Shown here: piece after piece, positions 16,324 to 24,527 of the stretch | Numbering within the stretch: position 1 is the stretch's first letter | How the letters are laid out: the number at the start of each line of letters is the position of its first letter | NCBI GenBank assembly: GCA_937894115.1 | Contig: CALBFP010000042.1 | Location: 1 to 40,758 of the forward strand | DNA from: an uncultured euryarchaeote | Lineage (GTDB): Archaea > Thermoplasmatota > Poseidoniia > Poseidoniales > Poseidoniaceae | Reading direction: 5' to 3' | Length of the DNA stretch: 40,758 nucleotides | Notes under the pieces: generated by a model | The model's database searches: none | Seen by the model: only the letters and a program-made list of their open reading frames with translations | Told to the model about the DNA's origin: nothing | Program-made: the position numbers and the translations under genes

Positions 16324-17250
16324 TCAAATATCCAGTTCAATGTTGAGGTTTTGAATCAATTCCTTGTACCGATTACGAATCGTAACTTCGGTTACACCAG
16401 CGACCTCTGCGACTTCACGTTGCGTTCGGCGTTTTCCACAAAGGACGGATGCGATGTAAATGATCGATGCCGCAATTCCAGTTGGCCCACGCCCGCTGGT
16501 GAGTTCTTTTTCCTGTGCTGCTTTGATCAACTCGTATGCTTTTGCTTCAACCTCTGAATCCAATCCGAGACCGGAACAAAAACGAGAAATGTAGTCCTCT
16601 GGCCCGGTTGGCATGATTTTCATTTTCAATTCTCGAACCATGAAACGGTAAGTTCTCCCGATTTCTTTTCGCCCAGTCCTTGAGGCTTGTCCTATCTCAT
16701 CGAGTGTTCGAGGTACGCCACACTGACGACATGCTGCATAGAGCGATGCTGCCGCAACGCCTTCAATCGACCGGCCGCGAATAAGTCGCTTGTCGACTGC
16801 TTTTTTGTAATTCACAGCTGCTGCTTCCCGGACGGTCTTAGGGAGTTCAAGGCGGCTCGCCATTCGATCGAGTTCAGCAAGAGCCATTGCAAGATTGCGT
16901 TCGGTTGCGTTGCTAACCCGGCTTCGTTTTTGCCACTTCCGCATTCGGTAAAATTGTGATCGATAGCGTGAATTGATGGTTTTTCCGGAATAATCCTTGT
17001 TCTGCCAGTCAATATCGGTTGACAGCCCTTTGTCATGAAGCATAACGGTCATAGGTGCCCCAGTTCGCGCCCGCTGATCACCTTGTTCTGGTGAGAACAC
17101 ACGCCATTCGGCACCCTGATCGATAACGTTGTCTTCCAACACAAGTCCACAATCGTCACATGTGACTTCTCCACGGGTTTCGTCTCGCGTTAGGCTTCGT
17201 CCACCGCATTCAGGGCATTTTACAATATCTTCAACTTGCTGATCATCCAT
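16324..17250 (-). CDS. tfb: Transcription initiation factor B (TFB)
   Basis: TFB bridges TBP on the TATA box and RNA polymerase. The N-terminal zinc ribbon has C12-x2-C15 and C31-x2-C34. The B-reader/linker region contains '[11 protein letters not shown]' and is followed by two cyclin-fold repeats. The second ends with the helix-turn-helix '[20 protein letters not shown]', which reads the BRE. The 308-residue length is standard. The start is fixed by GAGGTGAT 5 bases before the ATG. It faces the aconitase gene across a 138-base gap containing a TATA-like box usable in both directions. Archaea often have several TFBs; this one is complete. Confidence 0.97.
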   Translation of the reverse strand: MDDQQVEDIVKCPECGGRSLTRDETRGEVTCDDCGLVLEDNVIDQGAEWRVFSPEQGDQRARTGAPMTVMLHDKGLSTDIDWQNKDYSGKTINSRYRSQFYRMRKWQKRSRVSNATERNLAMALAELDRMASRLELPKTVREAAAVNYKKAVDKRLIRGRSIEGVAAASLYAACRQCGVPRTLDEIGQASRTGRKEIGRTYRFMVRELKMKIMPTGPEDYISRFCSGLGLDSEVEAKAYELIKAAQEKELTSGRGPTGIAASIIYIASVLCGKRRTQREVAEVAGVTEVTIRNRYKELIQNLNIELDI

Positions 17251-17304
17251 AACATATCACCTCAAGAACATTGAGAAATAGATATTTCAACGATTGGCAA
17301 GGTG

Positions 17305-17313
17305 TTTTTAAAC
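17305..17313. promoter_or_regulatory. TATA-like box in the tfb/aconitase divergent gap
   Basis: GTGTTTTTAAACC on the plus strand reads GGTTTAAAAACAC on the minus strand, so the core is nearly symmetric. On the minus strand transcription would start near 17283, about 30 bases before the tfb ATG. On the plus strand it would start near 17335, before the aconitase ATG. No second TATA candidate of similar quality is seen in the gap. Confidence 0.45.
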
Positions 17314-17388
17314 CTTATTCCAATATGGTCCTTTGGACAATGAGGCGTCGGTAGCGAATTGGTTAAACCACAAGGGCCCCTGAGTAGA

Positions 17389-19386
17389 ATGGGGTTGCGG
17401 ATGCAAGGGGGGCCGAATTCAGTTTCGCTGAAACCTGGTAAGCGCATTTTGTTCCTCACGAAAGACCTTGATTTGATACGACAACAATTGTACGAAGGTC
17501 TTGACTTGAGAATGGAAGATTTGGAGGTTGAGGACCTCTTAGACGACATCAATACCGATGTAATGACGCCTGCGTGGGTTTGTTTCGATCATGAGCCCGC
17601 AATGATTGCTAAAAATGCATACGCTGGATTGTTGCACAATGGCCTTCGCGTCTTCAGCGAGAATGCCCTCATCGACGGTAATTTTGAAGTGATTGTTTCA
17701 GGTCAACGAAAGGGTACTGGATCAAGTCGAGAAACTGCTGCGCAGTGTGAGCGCTGGGCTGGTATTCGAATTGTCATTGCAGCATCCTTTGCTCCAATCC
17801 ATGAACGCAACAACATCAATCTTGGTCAACTGATGGGTGACCATGAAATGCTCAAACGCTTGCAGAATGGAGAAGCCTTGGAACTGGATGAATTTACCTC
17901 GCAATACGATGAAGTAACAGCCCTTATTCTAGAATCAGGGGGATTGTTTGAATTCTCAAAGCGATTGAAAGCTGGCGACATTAAACTCCCTAAGTTGCCT
18001 ATGGAACGACGCCCGATGACGATGGCTGAGAAAATAATCGCTCGAAATCTTGTTGGGCAGCCGGATGGCGTCTGTGTCAAACCCGATGACCCCGTTATCG
18101 CACAAGTTCAGGGAGGATATTCACATGAGTTCACAACTGCTCAGGTCCACACCTTTCTTCAGGAAACATATGGGAAAGACTACAAATTAACCAACCCAAA
18201 GAAGTTCGGCGTCTTTGAAGACCATCTTCTCTATGCACATCACAATCCGAAGTTCGTACCGTTTATGGATAAGGTCGAAACATTACGGCATCTACAAAAT
18301 TCATTTCAAGCCCATACCGGCGTTCGAGATTACTCGGCTGTGGACGGCATTTCACCAGGGATTTGCCACCAAGTCGCTCGTGAGGAATTTATCGAGATCT
18401 CGGATTTTATTCAAGCCACTGATTCCCATACGTGCATGGGTGGTGCATCCAATGCCTTGACTTGGGGCGTTGGGGCGACAGAGTACGCCAATCTGGTTTC
18501 TGCTGGATTTACGTTTGTAAAGGTTCCAGAGTCGATTCGTTTCGAACTCATTGGAACTCTAAGCGAAGGTTGTACTGCCAAAGATGTTATTCTGTACATC
18601 CTTGCAGACCATGCGAGAAAAGAATTAACGCTCAATCGTTCAATGGAGTTTGGCGGACCTGGACTGAAATCCCTGTCTGCGGATGAGCGCGCAACACTTT
18701 GCAACATGGCAACAGAATGCTCGGCAAGAACAGGAATCTGTGAAGCTGATGATGTGTTGTACGATTGGATGGAAAAACAAATGCCTCACCTTGACATGAA
18801 TGAACAGCGTAGCCGAGCAATTCTACCGGACGAGGGGGCACATTACGATGGAGGAATCCATCAAATTGACCTCTCATCCATTCGTCCAATGGTTGCACAC
18901 CCCGGCAATCCTGACGAGGGTGTCCCCAGTGACCCCACGAACGGTGCTTACATCGATGATATCGGCGACGTTTCAATCGATATTGCATATGGAGGCTCTT
19001 GTACGGCTGGTAAAGCCGATGATATGGCCTATTATGCACTGGTTTGTCAAGCTGCGAAAGAGCAGGGTTTGTCGGTCAAAGAGGGTGTTGAGTTCTTCAT
19101 CCAATACGGTTCTGGAATTGTCAAAGACATGGCTATTTCCAAAGGCTGGCACCAGCTTTTCCTTGACGTCGGTGTGAAGCTCATCGATCCTGGATGCGGT
19201 GCTTGCATCGGAGCAGGCCCAGGGGTTTCAATGAATTCTGAACAAGTTACTGTATCTGCAATTAACAGAAATTTCCAAGGCCGATCGGGTCCTGGAAAAT
19301 TGTATCTCGCCAGTCCACTGACCGTTGCAATGAGTGCTTTCTCTGGAATTATTCGGCCGTGGAAAGCCGAAGCGATTGGGAACTGA
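17389..19386 (+). CDS. Aconitase/isopropylmalate-dehydratase family enzyme with N-terminal swivel domain
   Basis: A [4Fe-4S] hydro-lyase. Cluster ligands are the Cys in 'AYGGSCTAGK' and the two Cys in 'DPGCGACIGAGPG'. 'DSHTCMGGASNALTWGVG' is the family's DSHT region. Unusually, the small swivel (LeuD-like) domain comes first (about residues 45-160: 'DDINTDVMTPAW', 'GTGSSRE', 'IVIAASFAPIHERNN'). The LeuC-like catalytic domains then follow (about 210-650). This is the order of bacterial AcnB, but without AcnB's N-terminal HEAT-like domain. The substrate (citrate, isopropylmalate, homocitrate) cannot be decided. The ORF opens with TTG 17359; ATG 17389 and ATG 17401 are the first ATGs. The 665-residue length agrees with a full LeuC+LeuD fusion. 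Confidence 0.85.
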   Translation: MGLRMQGGPNSVSLKPGKRILFLTKDLDLIRQQLYEGLDLRMEDLEVEDLLDDINTDVMTPAWVCFDHEPAMIAKNAYAGLLHNGLRVFSENALIDGNFEVIVSGQRKGTGSSRETAAQCERWAGIRIVIAASFAPIHERNNINLGQLMGDHEMLKRLQNGEALELDEFTSQYDEVTALILESGGLFEFSKRLKAGDIKLPKLPMERRPMTMAEKIIARNLVGQPDGVCVKPDDPVIAQVQGGYSHEFTTAQVHTFLQETYGKDYKLTNPKKFGVFEDHLLYAHHNPKFVPFMDKVETLRHLQNSFQAHTGVRDYSAVDGISPGICHQVAREEFIEISDFIQATDSHTCMGGASNALTWGVGATEYANLVSAGFTFVKVPESIRFELIGTLSEGCTAKDVILYILADHARKELTLNRSMEFGGPGLKSLSADERATLCNMATECSARTGICEADDVLYDWMEKQMPHLDMNEQRSRAILPDEGAHYDGGIHQIDLSSIRPMVAHPGNPDEGVPSDPTNGAYIDDIGDVSIDIAYGGSCTAGKADDMAYYALVCQAAKEQGLSVKEGVEFFIQYGSGIVKDMAISKGWHQLFLDVGVKLIDPGCGACIGAGPGVSMNSEQVTVSAINRNFQGRSGPGKLYLASPLTVAMSAFSGIIRPWKAEAIGN

Positions 19387-19533
19387 TGGCGCTAAGGCTT
19401 CTGCAATTTGAAACAATATTGCATCGTTTACGTCCGCAACGGGCCGAAATATCAAGTAGCCTCGCCAATGGACTGCTGTTACCTGCTGGCCCGAAGTCAT
19501 GGACGGAGGAGGACCAGAGGTGGATGTGTCGGT

Positions 19534-21594
19534 ATGAGCATTGCAGAAAAAATGGCAGCAAACCAAAAGCAGGTTGCAATTTCAGAATTCTTTGAGAAAA
19601 ACAAACACTTTCTCGGATTTGATACCCTTAACAGAGCTCTTATCACTGCAGTAAAAGAAGCGGTTGATAACGCCTTAGACGCATGTGAAGAGGCACGAAT
19701 TTTGCCTGATATTATCGTTAAAATATCAAAACTCGACAACAAAAAGGACATCCTTCAGGTAGAAGTTGAAGACAACGGCCCAGGAATCCCACGAGCGAGT
19801 ATCGCAAAGGTGTTTGGCCAATTGTTGTTTGGTTCTCGGTTCCACGCTATTCGACAGTCCAGAGGGCAACAAGGTATCGGAATAACCGGTGTAGTCATGT
19901 ATTCACAATTGACAACTGGTGATCCAACCCATGTGGAATCAAAAATCGCAAAAGAGGCTACAGCGGTTTCGGTTGATATTGGCCTCGATACAAGAAAAAA
20001 TAAGGCCATTAAATCAAATCAAGACCGCATCGATTGGGGAGAAAAAGTCCACGGGCTCCGAATCAGAACGACAATGAAAGCGAAATATCAGCGCGGGCGC
20101 CAATCTGTTTGGCAATACCTCCGAATGACAAGTATCGTCAACCCTCATGCAGATATTCTGTTCATCGATCCTGATGGGGAAAAACATCATTGGCAGCGCG
20201 TGACGGAACGTCTGCCCGGGCGAGTTGAAGCCATCAAGCCCCATCCAAAAGGAATCGAATTGGGTCAACTTCAGCGTCTTTGCTCCGAATCCACTGAATC
20301 GAGAATGACAACCTTCCTCCGGCGTACTTTTTCTGGTGTCTCTCAGCGTGCAGCCAAAGAACTGTGTGAGGTTTCTGAACTTGAAGAGAAGCTCAAACCA
20401 AAGTCCTTGTCTGCACAACAAGTTCGGGCACTGCTCGAAGCGTTTCAAGGGGAACGTCAACTCAAAGGCAAATCGGTCAAACTACTCAACCCGCCTACAT
20501 CATGCCTTTCCCCTATCGAGGAATTGTTGATCAAAAAGGGTCTTTCAAAAACCATCGATTCAAAATTCGTTACCACCATGACTCGCGCGCCAAGCGTTGC
20601 ACAAGGCAATCCATTCCAAGTGGAGGTTGGCTTGATTTTTGGTGAAGGGATGACAGCAGATAAGCCAGTGGAAATACTTCGGTTTGCAAATCGCGTCCCT
20701 CTGATGTATCAGCAAGGTGGTTGCTTGTTGACCAAAGCGATTGAGAGCGTGGATTGGCGGCAATATGGTTTGGATCAAGCGGGTGGCCGGGGCGTCCCCA
20801 AAGGCCCCGCAGCAATTCTTGTCCACCTCGCAAGCACCAACGTACAATTTACATCCGAGGCAAAGGAAGCGCTTTCTGATAATGAAACAGTGATGGAAGA
20901 AGCGCGCAAAGCGATGCTTGAGATGGGGCGAGGGTTAAGGAAGCATCTGGAAAAGCAGAAAAAAATGGGCAAGACAAAAGAGAAATTCGAACTTATCAAT
21001 GACATCATTCCAGCCATTGCGGAGAAATCTGCTTCCTTGCTTGAACTCCCGGTTCCAGATTTAGCTGCTTCAATCACCAAGATTATGTCTGCGGTAATAG
21101 CAGAGACCACAACAACATGGAATAAAGCGACCAAACAAACCGACGTCCATATCACACTCTACAATTACACCTCTCGCGCGAGATCGTACACCATGCTTGT
21201 CAATTGGCCTGAACGTCAGGGTGCGAGCATGGTGAACAATAATCTGGGCGGTCGAAAAGAAGCAATGGGCGTTTGGGCTTGGAAACTTGAAACGTTGCAA
21301 CCCGGAGTACAAACGGTCATTTCATACAGCCTTGCGGACTTAGAGAAGGGCGATTGGAATGAAACCGACGTCTTTTATCGAGGTTCTCAAGAAGTCATCG
21401 GTGCAACAAAAATGGATGAAAAATTGCTTGAAGAGATTCGAAGACAAGAAGAAGCGCTTAATGCCCCGCTCCCTGAAGACGATGAACCATTGGATGTGAA
21501 CGAAAGCTCAGACGATGAAAGCGTGGATGAATCTGAACCAAACGCCCCTCCCAGTGACACGATGCAGACAACGTTGTTCGGAGGTGATTACTGA
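19534..21594 (+). CDS. top6B: DNA topoisomerase VI subunit B
   Basis: This ATPase subunit of the type IIB topoisomerase relaxes and decatenates DNA together with Top6A. The GHKL ATP site is clear: 'EAVDNALDACEEA' (N box), 'VEDNGPGIP' (G1) and 'SRGQQGIGITGVVMYSQLTTG' region (G2 lid). The H2TH and transducer domains follow. The ORF opens at 19408 with TTG, but GAGGTGG upstream of ATG 19534 and the family start 'QVAISEFFEKNKHFLGF' support 19534 (686 residues). The C-terminus has an acidic, disordered tail ending QTTLFGGDY. The stop overlaps the top6A start by one base, so the subunits are coupled. The 147-base gap before the gene holds no convincing gene. Confidence 0.96.
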   Translation: MSIAEKMAANQKQVAISEFFEKNKHFLGFDTLNRALITAVKEAVDNALDACEEARILPDIIVKISKLDNKKDILQVEVEDNGPGIPRASIAKVFGQLLFGSRFHAIRQSRGQQGIGITGVVMYSQLTTGDPTHVESKIAKEATAVSVDIGLDTRKNKAIKSNQDRIDWGEKVHGLRIRTTMKAKYQRGRQSVWQYLRMTSIVNPHADILFIDPDGEKHHWQRVTERLPGRVEAIKPHPKGIELGQLQRLCSESTESRMTTFLRRTFSGVSQRAAKELCEVSELEEKLKPKSLSAQQVRALLEAFQGERQLKGKSVKLLNPPTSCLSPIEELLIKKGLSKTIDSKFVTTMTRAPSVAQGNPFQVEVGLIFGEGMTADKPVEILRFANRVPLMYQQGGCLLTKAIESVDWRQYGLDQAGGRGVPKGPAAILVHLASTNVQFTSEAKEALSDNETVMEEARKAMLEMGRGLRKHLEKQKKMGKTKEKFELINDIIPAIAEKSASLLELPVPDLAASITKIMSAVIAETTTTWNKATKQTDVHITLYNYTSRARSYTMLVNWPERQGASMVNNNLGGRKEAMGVWAWKLETLQPGVQTVISYSLADLEKGDWNETDVFYRGSQEVIGATKMDEKLLEEIRRQEEALNAPLPEDDEPLDVNESSDDESVDESEPNAPPSDTMQTTLFGGDY
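21580..21587 (+). promoter_or_regulatory. Shine-Dalgarno site GGAGGTGA for top6A inside top6B
   Basis: A full match to the anti-SD sequence, 6 bases before ATG 21594, within the last codons of top6B. It fixes the top6A start and explains coupling of the two subunits. Confidence 0.85.
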
Positions 21595-22688
21595 TGGCTG
21601 AACGAAAATCCATTGAGGAAACGAAGACGGCTCTTCATGATGTTGTTCGTGAAATGTACGACCGAATCGTCAAGGGGGAGCCTCCTACAATGACGTTACC
21701 TGTTCGTACAAAAAACAACATTGGGTTCGATGCCAAACTTGGCGTTTACAAGTACGGGCGAAAACAGACAATTCGTGATGCTACAAGCCTCGGATCTGCA
21801 AAACAATTGCTCAGAGCGCTGCATGTTATTGAATTCATAGAAAGCATGATCGATGATGGGAAATCATCCACCCTTCGTGAAATGTATTACATATCGGAAG
21901 GTTGGGGACTTGGAAAATTCCAATCTCAAAACGAAAGCAACAACCTCGCAGAAGACCTGGAGATTGTCACACGTTGTCTCCGAGAAGACTTCAAACTACG
22001 TCCTGAAGAAGATGGGGCTCGAATGATAGGAAACCTAACACTTCGTGAACGAAACCGTCGCGGTGAATGGATGCGTATCAATGCTCGAGACGACGTTGGC
22101 GACAGTGGTTATGGTGTTCCATACAATGTTGAAGCAGAGAAAATCGAATTCTTAGAGCATGACGTTAACTTCATCATGGCAATAGAAACTGGAGGTATGT
22201 TTGACCGCCTCGTCGAGAATGGTTTTGATGAAGACTTTAAGTGTGCATTACTGCATCTAAAAGGCCAACCTGCTCGTTCAACGCGCCGAATTATGAAGCG
22301 TATGAGTGAGGAATGGGATTTGCCCGTTGTTGTGTTCCTTGACGGAGACCCCTGGTCGTTCCGAATCTTTGCTTCAATTGCCTATGGTGCGATTAAAACA
22401 GCCCATATTTCAGAATATTTAGCAACGCCAACCTCAACCTACCTCGGAATTACTGCGGATGATATTCTTGCCTACGATTTGCCCAGTGATGATCTTTCTA
22501 AGAAAGACATTGAAGCGCTTAATGCTGAATTAAGCGATCCGCGATTTGCTGATGGTTGGTGGCAAGAACAAATCAATATGATGCTCGAAGTCGGAAAGAA
22601 AGCTGAGCAACAATCGCTTGCAAAATACGGTCTTGATTTCGTAACCGAAACGTACCTTCCTGAAAAATTGCAAGCCCTTGGATTGTGA
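21594..22688 (+). CDS. top6A: DNA topoisomerase VI subunit A
   Basis: The Spo11-related DNA-cleaving subunit. The winged-helix/CAP domain carries 'TLREMYYISE', with Tyr99 matching the catalytic Tyr of Spo11/Top6A. The Toprim metal site is formed by the Glu in 'IMAIETGGMFDRL' and by 'FLDGDPWSFRI'. The 364-residue length is typical. Translation starts within the top6B stop (TGATG). No truncation or missing key residue is seen. Confidence 0.97.
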   Translation: MAERKSIEETKTALHDVVREMYDRIVKGEPPTMTLPVRTKNNIGFDAKLGVYKYGRKQTIRDATSLGSAKQLLRALHVIEFIESMIDDGKSSTLREMYYISEGWGLGKFQSQNESNNLAEDLEIVTRCLREDFKLRPEEDGARMIGNLTLRERNRRGEWMRINARDDVGDSGYGVPYNVEAEKIEFLEHDVNFIMAIETGGMFDRLVENGFDEDFKCALLHLKGQPARSTRRIMKRMSEEWDLPVVVFLDGDPWSFRIFASIAYGAIKTAHISEYLATPTSTYLGITADDILAYDLPSDDLSKKDIEALNAELSDPRFADGWWQEQINMMLEVGKKAEQQSLAKYGLDFVTETYLPEKLQALGL

Positions 22689-22733
22689 AAGGAAAAAGCG
22701 AGCCTTCTTTGGGGAGTGGTACTTCCACGATGC

Positions 22734-23720
22734 ATGGAGAGCGAAAAGAAGAACCCCTGGCCGCTCCGTATGCTCATTGCATCAATGGCGTGTTTCGTCA
22801 TTGGTAGCATCATTGTCATCGGTCAGATGAACACCTTCGGGGACGCTCTCGATCCACAAAGAAACAACGAACTGTCCGTTGATGCAACCGGTTCTGTGAA
22901 CCAAGAAGCCGTTACAATTGATGAGGCAGGGTGTTATCGTGCGTACGGTACAGATTTTGAAGGCAATGTGACTCTCTTTGAGCGCAACGGCTCTGAAATA
23001 AATGACGCTGTAAGTGAATCGAAGTGTAAGCTCGACTGGGGAGCACTATCCGCAGATGGCAGTGTCGAGTATGCGGTTCTTGGAACATGGGAGTTGGAGA
23101 AAGGCGAGTATCTCCTGCGGATTGAGTGTGAAGGCCCATGCTCAAACGAGACGGTTTGGCTTACTTCCATCGACAAAATGGAGAGCGATTTGGTTGGTTC
23201 TCCATGGGTTTTAATCGGGGGTTCCTTCTGTTGCCTAGGCATCTTCCTGTTACCTCTTTCCGGTGTTCTTCTCGCATTTGCACAAAATCGAAAAAAGGGC
23301 GTAATGATGGTCGTTGGACCTGATGGAAAATTGATTCCGCTAACCGATTTGACTCCAGATGTTGTTCAAGAACAAATCAACAGCATAAATGAAGGCACAA
23401 CAGAAGACATAGGATTTGACGTCCGGACCGGAGAATACATACAACAACGAAATCAATCCGCGCCTGCACAAATGGATGGTGCACAGGATGTACAATCTGG
23501 AAGTATGCTCACAACGGAACAAGTGTATGCATTGATGCGGGGTGATGTTGAATCTGCAACGCCACAACAGCAAGAACAGGAGGTTGCCGATCCGTTTCCG
23601 ACGCCACCCATCCAACCAAAACCAAGCACACCAGCGGTTGTGAAGAAAGAAAAACCATCGAACGACCGGAAAATTCCTGTTGCAAAAGACGAAGCTTGGC
23701 AATCATGGGATGAAGACTGA
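22734..23720 (+). CDS. Two-helix membrane protein, unknown family
   Basis: A short cytoplasmic start, one helix (MLIASMACFVIGSIIVIG) and an extracytoplasmic domain of about 125 residues with four Cys. A second helix (VLIGGSFCCLGIFLLPLSGV) leads to a long cytoplasmic tail rich in Gln, Pro and acidic residues. The tail contains 'MMVVGPDGKLIPLTDLTPD', 'MLTTEQVYALMRGD' and ends 'WQSWDED'. No family is recognised. The ORF opens at GTG 22716; ATG 22734 is preferred. It overlaps nothing and lies between top6A and the SurR-like regulator. Confidence 0.6.
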   Translation: MESEKKNPWPLRMLIASMACFVIGSIIVIGQMNTFGDALDPQRNNELSVDATGSVNQEAVTIDEAGCYRAYGTDFEGNVTLFERNGSEINDAVSESKCKLDWGALSADGSVEYAVLGTWELEKGEYLLRIECEGPCSNETVWLTSIDKMESDLVGSPWVLIGGSFCCLGIFLLPLSGVLLAFAQNRKKGVMMVVGPDGKLIPLTDLTPDVVQEQINSINEGTTEDIGFDVRTGEYIQQRNQSAPAQMDGAQDVQSGSMLTTEQVYALMRGDVESATPQQQEQEVADPFPTPPIQPKPSTPAVVKKEKPSNDRKIPVAKDEAWQSWDED

Positions 23721-23787
23721 AGAAACCGCTCTGTTTTTCCGACGAGTTCAAATGAGTCCTTCTCTACCTAACTACAGGTTGAGTAGT

Positions 23788-24522
23788 ATGGATAATCTTG
23801 AACGCTCGTTAATGTTGCTTCAAAACAAAACACGCCGGCTGATTCTTGAGCGATTGGTCCGCGAACCACACTACCCAATGCAATTGGCTGAATTGATAGG
23901 TGTAAGCCAACAAGCAATTGTGAAACATCTCAAAGAACTCGAACGCGGTAATCTTGTTGAAAAAATGAAAGTTCCAAGTGAGAAAGGTGGGCCTCCCCGA
24001 ACCATTTTCAGAGTATGTGAAGCATTCTCACTACGAGTTGACCTCGGTCCGGATTTGTTCAAAATAGAGCGTCGAAGGCTACCGTCTGGAGGTCCACTGA
24101 GGTTGAGTTCAAGATTGCCTGAGCATGTTCAGCCAATTGCGGAAGTTGTAAGTGGACGGAAGAAAATCAGCGTGACTGAAGGGGTTGTTCATCTTGAACA
24201 GTTGAACGAACAACTCGAACAATTGGACCGCCAGCGGGATGCCGTCATTGCCTTACATCAGCAAATCCGAGGTCGCGTCTCTGCCGCAGTCGATACTGAT
24301 TTCGAGGATTATTCCCAGCGAACAATGGTCCATGCGTTGATTGAAACACCGAGAGTTAAACCCAACCTTGGATTGATGGCAAAAGAGTTGAACCTCAGCG
24401 AGAACGACATTACAGCAGTAATGTCACGAGTACGAGAACTCGTCGAACAGCAAAGAGCTGATCGTTCGGGCGAATTCGTCGCCATCGACGACAATCCTGG
24501 CCTCCGATGGTGGCTTGGTTAA
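23788..24522 (+). CDS. SurR-like winged-helix transcription regulator without the redox CxxC
   Basis: The N-terminal ArsR-type winged helix is clear: 'NKTRRLILERLV', then the recognition helix 'GVSQQAIVKHLKELERGNLV' and a wing with 'GGPPRTIFRV'. A 'LRVDLGPDLFKIE' strand, a coiled coil ('LEQLNEQLEQLDRQRDAV') and a second helix-turn-helix ('MAKELNLSENDITAVMSRVRELV') follow. This order matches Pyrococcus SurR, the sulfur-response regulator. SurR's redox switch CxxC in the first domain is absent; the only Cys near is in 'FRVCEAF'. The ORF opens at 23680; ATG 23788 (244 residues) starts just before the first helix. Targets are unknown. Confidence 0.72.
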   Translation: MDNLERSLMLLQNKTRRLILERLVREPHYPMQLAELIGVSQQAIVKHLKELERGNLVEKMKVPSEKGGPPRTIFRVCEAFSLRVDLGPDLFKIERRRLPSGGPLRLSSRLPEHVQPIAEVVSGRKKISVTEGVVHLEQLNEQLEQLDRQRDAVIALHQQIRGRVSAAVDTDFEDYSQRTMVHALIETPRVKPNLGLMAKELNLSENDITAVMSRVRELVEQQRADRSGEFVAIDDNPGLRWWLG

Positions 24523-24527
24523 ATCAC

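Noticed and set aside
19387-19533. Small gene between the aconitase-like gene and top6B
   Set aside because: The candidate frame (MALRLLQFETILHRL) runs into top6B in another frame and shows no family features; the gap is probably leader sequence.
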